This document shows, piece by piece, positions 41,222-49,723 of a DNA stretch of 64,000 nucleotides; the first letter of the stretch is position 1, and each line of letters opens with the position of its first letter. The stretch covers positions 2,531,293 to 2,595,292 of the forward strand of contig NZ_CP147020.1 in the NCBI RefSeq assembly GCF_037126435.1. Reading direction: 5' to 3'. The stretch comes from Bernardetia sp. ABR2-2B (GTDB lineage: Bacteria; Bacteroidota; Bacteroidia; Cytophagales; Bernardetiaceae). The position numbers were made by a program, and so were the translations under genes. The notes under the pieces are model-generated. The model saw only the letters and a program-made list of their open reading frames with translations, was not told the origin of the DNA and did no database searches.

Positions 41222-41398
41222 TTATCCGAAAGGATGCAAACAGTGATGATGTGGATAGTTGCCTACTTGGCTTAAAGGTACTAAAATCGTTTCTCCTGTT
41301 GCTGCATCATAACAAGTAGTATAAGGCTCACTACCACCAGCAATTTTTTGAGTTTTCTTAGTAGTTAAAGCGAATTTTTTAAACTTATTTAAGTTCAT
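41222..41398 (-). CDS. Double-glycine leader peptide precursor
   Basis: 58 residues from ATG 41398: leader MNLNKFKKFALTTKKTQKIA then GG, followed by a 36-residue core with two Cys and an HHH motif (YPHHHCLHPFG). A short amphipathic basic leader ending KIAGG is the hallmark of precursors exported and cleaved by C39-peptidase ABC transporters, including Bacteroidetes natural-product precursors. No modification enzyme or transporter is near. Monocistronic on the minus strand, downstream of a convergent gene. Confidence 0.6.
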   Translation of the reverse strand: MNLNKFKKFALTTKKTQKIAGGSEPYTTCYDAATGETILVPLSQVGNYPHHHCLHPFG

Positions 41399-41648
41399 AA
41401 TAGTGTAATAAATTGATGTTTAATAAAAAAAGTACATGTTTTACATGACGCTGCAAGGTATAAATATTTTTTTTAACTAAAAATAGTTTAATGATAAATT
41501 TTTAATTTTAACATTTTTTATTATTAAATAAGTCGCTACTTATAAATGAAACGATATTTAATTTTGTTTCTTGATAATATTACAATAAAAATTTATTTAG
41601 TTTGAGTAATTTCAAACTGAAACATATTATACATATATTACTTTTAGG
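41399..41648. other. Intergenic region upstream of peptide gene
   Basis: 250 AT-rich bases (over 80 percent A+T by eye) with no gene. Promoter for the peptide precursor is expected just right of 41398. Confidence 0.5.
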
Positions 41649-42131
41649 TTATTTTCGTCTCACAAAAAGAGCGACAATAGCCGAAGTAATAACCCCCATT
41701 ATTAGAGTTCCTAAGATAGACTGTATGATATAGCTTTTCAAATTAAAATAAGCTTCTGCTTCTTCTACTGTTTTGTAGTAGCCTGTTTCGACGGAATATT
41801 TAATAACATTTGGAAAATATTCTGGACTGATTAGTAAACTCACAATAAGTTGAGAAAAAGGGGCAAACAAAGTAACAATAATAGTTATCATCAAGCCAGA
41901 CATGAACCCTTCTTTCCAAGTCATTGAGTTTAGATAATATTTTTTACGTTTTTCTAAAAGAGCAAAAACATAAACAGCAATAGCAAAGGCAGCAAAAATA
42001 TTTGTCATTACCATGTGAGAGGCAATATTTTCAGCGTGCCACCCCATTAGTTTTTCGAAGACCATCCATAACAGAAAAACGATAATAAATATAAATGCCC
42101 ACTTGAATTCGTGTTTGGTTAAGTATTTCAT
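41649..42131 (-). CDS. DUF4199 membrane protein
   Basis: 160 residues from ATG 42131 (MKYLTKHEFKWAFIF). Four hydrophobic helices, with the conserved GW.....KYY..MTWKEGFMSG region between helices 2 and 3 and a long polar loop with YYKTVEEAEAYF before the last. This is DUF4199, a common Bacteroidetes inner-membrane family of unknown function. A longer frame to 42179 adds a polar basic N-terminus and is less likely. Confidence 0.8.
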   Translation of the reverse strand: MKYLTKHEFKWAFIFIIVFLLWMVFEKLMGWHAENIASHMVMTNIFAAFAIAVYVFALLEKRKKYYLNSMTWKEGFMSGLMITIIVTLFAPFSQLIVSLLISPEYFPNVIKYSVETGYYKTVEEAEAYFNLKSYIIQSILGTLIMGVITSAIVALFVRRK

Positions 42132-42323
42132 GAGTATAGTAATTAGTTGTTTTCTGATTTTTTTATTAGCAATATACAATTAAAATAGCAAAATTAAAAA
42201 TTTATTCTCTTGTATTTTATTTTGTGAAAGTGCTGATAACAAAATCAAGTGTATATTCAAACATAAAACTTAATTTTGTAATTATATGTCAGTAAAATCA
42301 ATCTAGAACTAAGTTATTTTTTA

Positions 42324-43826
42324 ATGAAAAAAGCAGCTATAATAGGAGCAGGAATCGCAGGAATAGGAACAGCTATTCATTTAGCCAATAAAGGATATAA
42401 AGTAGAAGTTTTTGAAGCCAATAGTTATGCAGGTGGAAAACTATCTGAATTTTGGAAAGATGGTTTTCGTTATGATGCTGGTCCTTCACTTTTTACTCTT
42501 CCAGAACGTGTAGAGGAACTAATTTTGAAATCTGGAAAGAAAGTAGAAGATTATTTTTCTTACAAAAGACTAGAAACTATTAATAAATATTTTTGGGAAG
42601 ACGGTACAAAGCTAGAAGCGAGTGCAGACATAGAAGAATTTGCAGAGCAGTTAGAGGAAACACTAGGAGAACCCAAAGAAAACGTATTGAAATTCCTCAA
42701 AAATAGTAAAGAAAAATATGATTTGACAGCAGATTTATTCCTTACTCGTTCGCTTCATAAAGCAGAAACTTTTTTTAATAAGACGGCACTAAAAGCTGTT
42801 TCACAGATTTGGAAATTAGAGCTTTTCAAGACAATGAATCAAGCTAATAGTTCTAAATTTGAGAAAGAAAAAACAGTTCAACTTTTCAATCGCTATGCAA
42901 CTTATAATGGCTCTTCGCCTTATGTCGCTCCTGCGCTTTTGAATGTAATTCCTCACTTAGAGTTTAATAAAGGTGCTTTTTTGCCTGATGGTGGAATGTT
43001 TGATATTACGAAAAGTCTTGTAAAATTAGGTCAAGATTTGGGTGTGAAATATTATTTTAATAAAAAAGTAGAGGAAATAATTATTGATAAAGCAAATGAT
43101 AAAATTACAGGAATAAAAGTCAAAGATTCTAAAATAGAAGATACTCAAACGGAAAATTTAGATTTTGATGTCGTTGTTTCGAATATGGATATTGTTCATA
43201 CCTACAAGAAATTATTACCAAAGGAAAAAGCTCCTGAATTTCTGTTACAACAGCAAAAATCGTCTTCTGCACTTATTTTTTATTGGGGAATGAATGCTGA
43301 ATACAAAGAATTAGATTTACATAATATTTTCTTTACCAAAGAGTATAGAAAAGAATTTAATGCTCTCTTTAATGGCAAAACGCTTTATGAAGACCCAACT
43401 ATTTATATTTTTGTTTCTTCCAAACATATCAAAACTGATGCTCCAAAAGACTGTGAAAATTGGTTTGTGATGATAAATGCTCCTCACAACTTGAATGATG
43501 GCTCTCAAAATTGGGATACTCTGATAAAGAAAGCAAAAGAAGATATTATCAAAAAGCTAGAACGTATTTTGATGCGAAACGTAAAAGAAAATATCATTTC
43601 AGAATCTATCCTAGACCCACGAAAAATTGAATTACGTACTTCATCTTTAGGTGGCTCTTTGTATGGAAATAGTAGTAATAATCGCTATGCAGCTTTTTTA
43701 AGACACGCTAACTTCTCCAAAACAAAAGGACTTTATTTCTGTGGTGGAAGTGTACATCCAGGAGGAGGAATTCCCCTTGCTTTGTCTTCTGCCAAAATTG
43801 TAGGAGAAATGATTGAAGAAGCCTAA
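42324..43826 (+). CDS. Carotenoid (phytoene) desaturase family
   Basis: 500 residues, flavoprotein amine-oxidase-like fold. N-terminal FAD site AAIIGAGIAGIGTAIHLA with VEVFEANSYAGGKLSE and the RYDAGPSLFTLPE motif; C-terminal GGSVHPGGGIPLALSSAKI closes the FAD site. These are the signatures of CrtI/CrtD desaturases that introduce double bases into C40 carotenoid chains. Whether it is the phytoene (CrtI) or the 1-hydroxycarotenoid 3,4-desaturase (CrtD) cannot be decided; no crtB or crtZ gene is adjacent, so it is an isolated pathway gene. Confidence 0.85.
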   Translation: MKKAAIIGAGIAGIGTAIHLANKGYKVEVFEANSYAGGKLSEFWKDGFRYDAGPSLFTLPERVEELILKSGKKVEDYFSYKRLETINKYFWEDGTKLEASADIEEFAEQLEETLGEPKENVLKFLKNSKEKYDLTADLFLTRSLHKAETFFNKTALKAVSQIWKLELFKTMNQANSSKFEKEKTVQLFNRYATYNGSSPYVAPALLNVIPHLEFNKGAFLPDGGMFDITKSLVKLGQDLGVKYYFNKKVEEIIIDKANDKITGIKVKDSKIEDTQTENLDFDVVVSNMDIVHTYKKLLPKEKAPEFLLQQQKSSSALIFYWGMNAEYKELDLHNIFFTKEYRKEFNALFNGKTLYEDPTIYIFVSSKHIKTDAPKDCENWFVMINAPHNLNDGSQNWDTLIKKAKEDIIKKLERILMRNVKENIISESILDPRKIELRTSSLGGSLYGNSSNNRYAAFLRHANFSKTKGLYFCGGSVHPGGGIPLALSSAKIVGEMIEEA

Positions 43827-43900
43827 TTTTTTATTATTTATTCAAAAAGTTGTAACTTTAGAATATTGGAGTTACTGAGTTTGATAAAAAATTTATAGTT

Positions 43901-44341
43901 ATGGTCTTATATGAAGTAGAAAATGCGTTTTTGTTTTATGATAGACAGTATGATATGATTACTTTCAAATGGCTAGGTTTTGTAAGTGATGAAGAATACC
44001 GAACAGCCGTAAAAATAGCTTACGAGAAAACAGTAGAGCTTGAAGTTACTCGTTGGCTAACAGATACACGAGAGGGAAAAGTAGTTTCTTTAGATGCCCA
44101 AAAATGGATGATAAAAGATTTTATTCCGAATTATATCTCTAAAAGTCCACTTCGTAGAGTAGCTTATCTAGTTTCGAAAGATTTTTTTAGACAAGCCTAC
44201 ATAGAGAAAGTTAAAGAGTCTTTTGATAACTACCAGATAGAAGTTTTTGATGACCCCAAAAAAGCTAAACTGTGGCTTACCAAAATGTATAGCCAGAAAG
44301 ATGATATAGAAAATAAGTTGAGAAGACAAGCAAATTCATAA
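43901..44341 (+). CDS. STAS/SpoIIAA-like hypothetical protein
   Basis: 146 residues, alpha/beta. The alternation of strands and helices (ITFKWLGFVSDEEYRTAVKI, RWLTDTREGKVVS, RVAYLVSKDFFRQAY) resembles SpoIIAA-like STAS-fold proteins common in Bacteroidetes. No catalytic motif. It ends 15 bases before the solute-binding lipoprotein gene and is probably co-transcribed with it. Confidence 0.6.
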   Translation: MVLYEVENAFLFYDRQYDMITFKWLGFVSDEEYRTAVKIAYEKTVELEVTRWLTDTREGKVVSLDAQKWMIKDFIPNYISKSPLRRVAYLVSKDFFRQAYIEKVKESFDNYQIEVFDDPKKAKLWLTKMYSQKDDIENKLRRQANS

Positions 44342-44356
44342 AGCAAAACTACCCAA

Positions 44357-45508
44357 ATGTCAAAACATTCTGATAACAAGAACAATCTTACCAATCGCAG
44401 AGATTTTCTAAAAAAAGGTTCATTGACTGCTGCTGCATTACTTACAGGAGGTTTTTCTGCGTGTTCGACGGAAAATATCATACAAGAAAAAAAATCCGAT
44501 GTTCCTATTACTTCTGATGAGATTTTTGAGTGGCAAGCAACCACAACTTGGCCACCAAACTTTCCTGTTTTGGGAGAAGGTGTAGTAAAAATAGCAAAAG
44601 AGATTGAAATTCTTTCAGCTGGAAGACTAAAAATTACTGTTTTTGGTGGTGGAGAGCTTGTTCCTGCTTTGGAGGCTTTTGAGGCTGTTTCTTTGGGAGG
44701 CGTTCAGATGGGACACGGAGCTTCCTATTATTGGGCTGGTCGTTTGCCTGCTTCCTCGTTTTTTACGGCTGTTCCCTTTGGTATGAATGCCCAACAGATG
44801 AGTGCTTGGCTTTTTTATGGTGGTGGTTTGGAGCTTTGGAGAGAACTCTATGAACCTTATAATTTAATTCCTTTTCCGTGTGGAAATACTGGTGTGCAGA
44901 TGGGAGGTTGGTTTAATAAGCAAATCAATACCCCAAAAGATTTAGAAGGGTTAAAAATGAGAATACCTGGTTTGGGTGGAAAAGTAATTTCGGCTGCTGG
45001 TGGTTCGGCTGTTACGGTGGCTGGTGGTGAACTTTACACAAGCCTAGAGCGTGGCGTAGTTGATGCTGCCGAATGGATAGGTCCTTATCACGATTATAAT
45101 ATGGGTTTTCATCGTGTTTCGAAATATTATTATTATCCTGGATGGCACGAACCAGGTTCTGTTTTGGAATTGATTGTAAACAAAGATGCCTTCGAAAAAC
45201 TTCCTTTAGATTTGCAAGAAATTGTAAGAACGGCAGCTTTAAAATATAACTCTTTGATTTTATCAGAGTTTGAAGCAAAGAATAATTTTTATCTACAAAA
45301 AATCCTTAAAGAAGCTCCAGATGTAGAGTTAAAACAGTTTCCCAAAGAAGTTTTGGATGTTTTAAAAGAAAAAACAACAGAGATTTTAGATGAAATTGCT
45401 GCAAAAGATGAGTTTGCTGGGCGTGTCTATGAGAGTTTTAAGACCTTTAAAAAGCAAGTCAAAAGATGGGGCGAAGTTTCCGAGCAGTCTATTGTGGATT
45501 TTTTGTAG
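44357..45508 (+). CDS. TRAP transporter substrate-binding lipoprotein DctP
   Basis: 383 residues. The N-terminus has a Tat-type NRRDFLKKG motif and a lipobox-like GGFSAC at about residues 32-37. The body is a TRAP DctP binding protein: LKMRIPGLGGKVISAAGG, GELYTSLERGVVDAAEWIGP, and YYPGWHEPGSVLELIVNK, typical of the keto-acid/TakP subgroup. It would deliver carboxylates to a TRAP permease, but no dctM or dctQ is beside it, so it is an orphan binding protein. The Tat signal suggests folding before export. Confidence 0.9.
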   Translation: MSKHSDNKNNLTNRRDFLKKGSLTAAALLTGGFSACSTENIIQEKKSDVPITSDEIFEWQATTTWPPNFPVLGEGVVKIAKEIEILSAGRLKITVFGGGELVPALEAFEAVSLGGVQMGHGASYYWAGRLPASSFFTAVPFGMNAQQMSAWLFYGGGLELWRELYEPYNLIPFPCGNTGVQMGGWFNKQINTPKDLEGLKMRIPGLGGKVISAAGGSAVTVAGGELYTSLERGVVDAAEWIGPYHDYNMGFHRVSKYYYYPGWHEPGSVLELIVNKDAFEKLPLDLQEIVRTAALKYNSLILSEFEAKNNFYLQKILKEAPDVELKQFPKEVLDVLKEKTTEILDEIAAKDEFAGRVYESFKTFKKQVKRWGEVSEQSIVDFL

Positions 45509-45602
45509 GAAAAAAAATAAATGCAATACACTTTATGTTCATTAGTACCTTAATTAAATAGGTGGTTAAATCGTAATTTTTAATTCGTAATTATTTCTTG
45601 TT

Positions 45603-46259
45603 ATGGCAAAAAAACAAAAACCACTCAAACGAACTCCTCTAAAACGCACCCCACTAAAAAAGAAAGAATACAATCCAGAAGACTTTAAAAATAAAGAATA
45701 CAAGGCGAAGAAATACAAAAAGAAAGAGTACAAAGTAAAAGATTATAGAGAACTCAAAAAACGAGAACCAAAACCATTTGTACAACTTACACCAAAAGAA
45801 GCTTTTTTAAAACTTGCAGCCTTTTGTGCCTATCAAGAAAGATGTTATCAAGAAATTTATGTAAAGTTAAAAGAGTGGAAAATAGATGAAGGCGACCATT
45901 ATGCTATCGTAACACTTTTAGAGGAAGAGAATTTTTTGAATGAAAAACGCTTTGCAGAATCGTATGTAAGAGGAAAGTTTGAATATAAAAAATGGGGAAA
46001 ACGAAAAATTAGATACGGACTTTTACAAAAAGATATTTCTGAGAAAATGATTCAAGATGCTTTTAATTCAGAAATAGATGAACAAGAATATTTTTCAACA
46101 CTTGCCGAACTTTTGAAAAAAAAATGGACAGACTTGCTAGAAAAAAAAGAGGATAATTTTAAAAGAATAGTAAAAGCTACAAATTATGCACTACAAAAAG
46201 GCTATGAAAGTGGTCTCATTAGAGAAATATTAGATAATATAAGTAAAGAACAAAATTGA
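45603..46259 (+). CDS. recX: RecX family regulator
   Basis: 218 residues. Residues 60-215 are the RecX helical repeats: FLKLAAFCAYQERCYQEIYV, LEEENFLNEKRFAESYVRGK, WGKRKIRYGLLQKDI. RecX binds RecA filaments and dampens RecA activity. The first 60 residues are an unusual Lys-rich extension with repeats (KRTPLKRTPLKKK, then YKAKKYKKKEYKVKDY), likely disordered and nucleic-acid binding. No recA is adjacent. Confidence 0.85.
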   Translation: MAKKQKPLKRTPLKRTPLKKKEYNPEDFKNKEYKAKKYKKKEYKVKDYRELKKREPKPFVQLTPKEAFLKLAAFCAYQERCYQEIYVKLKEWKIDEGDHYAIVTLLEEENFLNEKRFAESYVRGKFEYKKWGKRKIRYGLLQKDISEKMIQDAFNSEIDEQEYFSTLAELLKKKWTDLLEKKEDNFKRIVKATNYALQKGYESGLIREILDNISKEQN

Positions 46260-46310
46260 TTATTTTTCGTTTATTAACAAGCTATTTTACCAGACAATAA
46301 ACCTAATTAT

Positions 46311-46380
46311 TCTCAAAAAAATGAACATAAACTCAAAAAAATGAACATAAACTCAAAAAAATGAACATAAAATTACTTTT
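46311..46380 (+). repeat. 20-bp tandem repeat with stacked start codons
   Basis: CTCAAAAAAATGAACATAAA is repeated about 3.5 times with exact 20-bp period, so ATGs stand at 46321, 46341 and 46361. The first two each open a seven-codon frame (MNINSKK) whose TGA overlaps the next ATG (ATGA). The third is the start of the lipoprotein gene. Confidence 0.9.
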
Positions 46381-46834
46381 GACATCGCTCATTTTTATTT
46401 GTTCACTCGTTTTCATTACTTCTTGCAACAACACAAGTAATAAAGACAACGACCAAGTTATTGCAGAAAATAAAGAAGTGAAAGATTCTACTTTAGTGCT
46501 AAACAAAAAACAGAAAAAGACAATTACTAATCTAGAACTCTTGCAAGGAAAGTGGCAAAGTAATGATGATGAAACTAACTTCATAAAGTTTGAAAAGAAC
46601 CATAAAATGGAAATTTCGGAAGGAATGACAGAGTGGCAAAACGAAACTTTTACCTTATCTGATAAATGTACCAATGATTCTGATAAAGATAAAGATGTGA
46701 AACCTGAAAAAGACCTTTACATCACTTCTGCAAGTTCGGATATGTGTTGGTATATTATTGATTTGAATGAAGAAATCTTAACACTTGCTTATATGGCTCG
46801 TGGGAATACGTTGTCTTACAAAAGAGTAAAATAA
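46361..46834 (+). CDS. Small lipoprotein, lipocalin-like
   Basis: 157 residues. Signal peptide with lipobox LVFITSC (Cys at about 22). The mature part contains LELLQGKWQSNDDETNFIKF and a C-terminal strand LTLAYMARGNTLSYKRV, the order seen in small lipocalin-like/DUF domain proteins of Bacteroidetes (LxGxW, then strands). Acidic linker between. Starts are stacked in a 20-bp tandem repeat, which may tune translation. Confidence 0.7.
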   Translation: MNIKLLLTSLIFICSLVFITSCNNTSNKDNDQVIAENKEVKDSTLVLNKKQKKTITNLELLQGKWQSNDDETNFIKFEKNHKMEISEGMTEWQNETFTLSDKCTNDSDKDKDVKPEKDLYITSASSDMCWYIIDLNEEILTLAYMARGNTLSYKRVK

Positions 46835-46937
46835 ATGATGGGGTATTTTATTGTTGGTATTGCCACATTAAAAACACCAACAACAGCAAATTAAAACAAC
46901 ATAGAGTTTTACTACACCAACGAAGTTTGAAGACATA

Positions 46938-46978
46938 AAAAAATGACATTACTTTCAAAAGAAAATAATGTCATTTTT
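46938..46978 (-). terminator. Terminator of tuf
   Basis: AAATGACATTA (46941-46951) and TAATGTCATTT (46966-46976) form an 11-bp stem flanked by A- and T-runs, downstream of tuf on the minus strand. Confidence 0.85.
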
Positions 46979-47040
46979 AAATATATGATTTATTAATCGT
47001 ATTTTTTATTCTAATTTATTAAAAAGAATAAAAATTTAGA

Positions 47041-48225
47041 TTAAAGAATTTCAGTTACTTGACCAGCACCTACTGTACGTCCACCTTCACGGATAGCGAA
47101 ACGAAGACCTTTTTCCATTGCAATTGGTTTCAAAAGCTCAACAGTAATAGTGATGTTATCACCAGGCATTACCATTTCAACATTTTCTGGAAGTTCAATA
47201 GCACCAGTTACGTCAGTTGTACGGAAGTAGAACTGAGGATTGTATCCTTTAAAGAATGGAGTATGACGTCCACCTTCTTCTTTCTTCAATACGTAAACTT
47301 CTGCTTTAAATTTAGTGTGAGTAGTTACAGTACCTGGTTTAGCGATTACCATACCACGTTTGATTTGTTCTTTATCAACACCACGTAAAAGAATACCAGC
47401 ATTATCACCAGCTTCAGCAGCATCTAATAATTTACGGAACATCTCTACACCTGTAACAGTAGATTTGATTGGAGCTTCACCTAGTCCTAAGATTTCAATT
47501 GGCTCACCTACTTTGATAGCGCCACGCTCTACACGACCAGTAGCAACAGTACCACGACCAGTAATAGAGAATACATCCTCAACAGGCATCAAGAAAGGCT
47601 TGTCAGTAATACGAGGAGGCAATGGAATACCTTCATCAACAGCATTCATCAAAGCTAAAACAGTATCAACCCATTTAGCTTCTCCGTTTAATGCACCAAG
47701 AGCAGATCCTTGAACAACAGCAATATTATCACCATCAAAGTCATAGAAACTCAAAAGGTCACGAATTTCCATTTCTACAAGTTCTAATAACTCTTCATCA
47801 TCTACCATATCCACTTTATTCATGAATACAACGATAGAAGGAACACCTACTTGGCGAGCCAAAAGAATGTGTTCACGAGTTTGAGGCATAGGACCATCAG
47901 TAGCAGCTACTACAAGAATAGCACCGTCCATTTGTGCAGCACCTGTAACCATGTTTTTAACATAATCGGCGTGACCTGGACAATCAACGTGAGCATAGTG
48001 ACGAGTAGCCGTTTCATACTCAACGTGAGAAGTGTTGATAGTGATACCACGCTCTTTTTCTTCTGGAGCGTTATCAATAGAGTCAAAACTACGAGCAGCA
48101 GAGTGCCCTGCATCTGCCAATACTTTCGTAATTGCTGCAGTTAAAGTAGTTTTACCGTGGTCAACGTGACCAATAGTTCCGATATTTACGTGAGATTTCG
48201 AGCGATCGAAGGTTTCCTTAGCCAT
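47041..48225 (-). CDS. tuf: Elongation factor Tu
   Basis: 394 residues, full length. G1 [11 protein letters not shown]3 [13 protein letters not shown]4 NKVD, and all three EF-Tu domains to the C-terminal [10 protein letters not shown]. Delivers aminoacyl-tRNA to the ribosome with GTP hydrolysis. It follows tRNA-Tyr, tRNA-Gly and tRNA-Thr on the same strand, the usual Bacteroidetes arrangement, but here a terminator follows tuf and secE/nusG are absent from the window. Confidence 0.99.
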   Translation of the reverse strand: MAKETFDRSKSHVNIGTIGHVDHGKTTLTAAITKVLADAGHSAARSFDSIDNAPEEKERGITINTSHVEYETATRHYAHVDCPGHADYVKNMVTGAAQMDGAILVVAATDGPMPQTREHILLARQVGVPSIVVFMNKVDMVDDEELLELVEMEIRDLLSFYDFDGDNIAVVQGSALGALNGEAKWVDTVLALMNAVDEGIPLPPRITDKPFLMPVEDVFSITGRGTVATGRVERGAIKVGEPIEILGLGEAPIKSTVTGVEMFRKLLDAAEAGDNAGILLRGVDKEQIKRGMVIAKPGTVTTHTKFKAEVYVLKKEEGGRHTPFFKGYNPQFYFRTTDVTGAIELPENVEMVMPGDNITITVELLKPIAMEKGLRFAIREGGRTVGAGQVTEIL

Positions 48226-48326
48226 CTTAACAAAGAATTTAAAATAGTATGAGAATAGTATGAAAAGGTAATTCTTAATAAAATAATAACATAACCTATA
48301 TGATACACTTGGTAGAGCCTACGTAG

Positions 48327-48398
48327 AGCCAACGATGGGAATTGAACCCACGACCTCTTCCTTACCAAGGAAGCGCTCTACCCCTGAGCTACATCGGC
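48327..48398 (-). tRNA. tRNA-Thr (GGT)
   Basis: Acceptor GCCGATG pairs with CGTTGGC, anticodon loop CTTGGTAA with anticodon GGT, T-arm GGGTTCAATTCCC. Directly upstream of tuf on the minus strand. Confidence 0.97.
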
Positions 48399-48575
48399 TT
48401 ATAGCATGATACAAACTTTCCATAATCTAGTTCCTTGTTTTATTTTTCAGAGGATTAGTCTAAAAATATAAAATAGAAATTAGTGAAAAGTTTGTGTCTA
48501 ATTTAGAAATACTAATTTAGTGTTATCTAATGTTGCTATAAAAAATACCAATAGTTATGTATCAGATTATATTAG

Positions 48576-48648
48576 AGCGAGAGACGAGGCTCGAACCCGC
48601 GACCTACAGCTTGGAAGGCTGTCGCTCTACCAACTGAGCTACTCTCGC
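48576..48648 (-). tRNA. tRNA-Gly (TCC)
   Basis: Acceptor GCGAGAG pairs with CTCTCGC, anticodon loop CTTCCAA with anticodon TCC, T-arm GGGTTCGAGCC. Confidence 0.97.
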
Positions 48649-48760
48649 ATATAAATTGAAATTTAAAACAAAGTTTTATATTTCAAAGTTTGGTTTTATT
48701 TGAAATAATACCATCTATTCCTAATGAATAAATATAAAAAATAATTTAAAAAATTATTTG

Positions 48761-48843
48761 TGGGGGGAGCAGGATTCGAACCTGCGAAGAAATGAATCAA
48801 CGGATTTACAGTCCGTCCCAGTTGGCCGCTTTGGTATCCCCCC
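48761..48843 (-). tRNA. tRNA-Tyr (GTA)
   Basis: 83 nt with long variable arm. Acceptor GGGGGGA pairs with TCCCCCC, discriminator A, anticodon loop ACTGTAAA with GTA, T-arm AGGTTCGAATCCT. First of the Tyr-Gly-Thr-tuf series. Confidence 0.97.
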
Positions 48844-49200
48844 AACTAGATTTGATCAACTATTTAAGCCAAACAATTACTGAATTTTGCTTTACCTTAG
48901 AACTAAATTATGTGTTTAGTTTGTGTGTTAAAGCGAGTGCAAAAGTACAGAGTTTATTTTTACAATCCAAATTTTCACGTAAAATAATTTACTTTTTTTT
49001 CTAATCTATTTAAAATTAGACTTTTACAAAAAAAAATATTTTACTTAGAAATTGAGTAAACTTATAATTCGTTTTTACTTTTTTTCGTTCCATTTCTATC
49101 GAACTTTATTTTAAATAAACACGTCTTCGTAGAAATGGAACGAAATATATGCACCAATATTTTTATATCTCCAACCTTTTGTTAGATTATTATATTTTGA
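48844..49200. other. Intergenic region between tRNA-Tyr and secG
   Basis: 357 bases without a credible gene. It should hold the promoter of the tRNA-tuf unit next to 48843 and contains the 16-bp inverted repeat listed separately. Confidence 0.6.
49083..49145. repeat. 16-bp perfect inverted repeat
   Basis: TTTCGTTCCATTTCTA (49083-49098) and TAGAAATGGAACGAAA (49130-49145), with a 31-base AT-rich spacer. Could be a small dispersed (REP/MITE-like) repeat or the terminator of secG, which ends at 49201 on the minus strand, although no clear T-run follows. Confidence 0.8.
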
Positions 49201-49566
49201 TTATTGTCCTTCAGTTTCTTTATCAGGGTCAGAAGGATTTGTAACATCATTTTGCTCAAGTTGTGAACCTCCTAATTGACTAGGATCAACTTGTTCTTTT
49301 GCTTTTTCGATATTTGGACTTTCATAAATAGGTGCTTCTGCATCAGTAAGTAGAGTTGCTCCAATACTTCCTACAAAAACAATCGCTATAAGTGTCCAAG
49401 TGATTTTTTCCATTATGTTAGTAGTATTTTTTGCTCCCATGATTTGGTTTGCACCTGCGCCTCCAAATTCTTTAGAGATTCCACTACCTTTTGGTTCTTG
49501 TGCTAATACTACGACCATTAAAAGAATGGCAACAAATAGTACGATGCTTATCAGTACGTATAACAT
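49201..49566 (-). CDS. secG: Protein translocase subunit SecG
   Basis: 121 residues. Two membrane helices (YVLISIVLFVAILLMVVVLA and ITWTLIAIVFVGSIGATLL) around the conserved cytoplasmic EPKGSGISKEFGGAGANQIMG loop, then an acidic C-terminal extension common in Bacteroidetes. Part of the SecYEG channel. Monocistronic. Confidence 0.95.
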   Translation of the reverse strand: MLYVLISIVLFVAILLMVVVLAQEPKGSGISKEFGGAGANQIMGAKNTTNIMEKITWTLIAIVFVGSIGATLLTDAEAPIYESPNIEKAKEQVDPSQLGGSQLEQNDVTNPSDPDKETEGQ

Positions 49567-49723
49567 ATATTTGCTTCTTGAGTTTCAAATTTTCGTTTAG
49601 TCAAAAAAATATTGTTTTTTGACTCCCAAATTGTATGTATTCGTTTTTTAGCATAAAATTGAGAGCGCAAAGAAACCACTTTTTTGGGGATTATCAAAAA
49701 AATCATTGAAAATACTTTGATTT

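Noticed and set aside
47059-48144. Several frames opposite tuf
   Set aside because: Antisense of a highly conserved tuf gene; no independent evidence.
48792-49004. 70-codon plus-strand frame at tRNA-Tyr
   Set aside because: Begins inside the tRNA gene and encodes low-complexity sequence.
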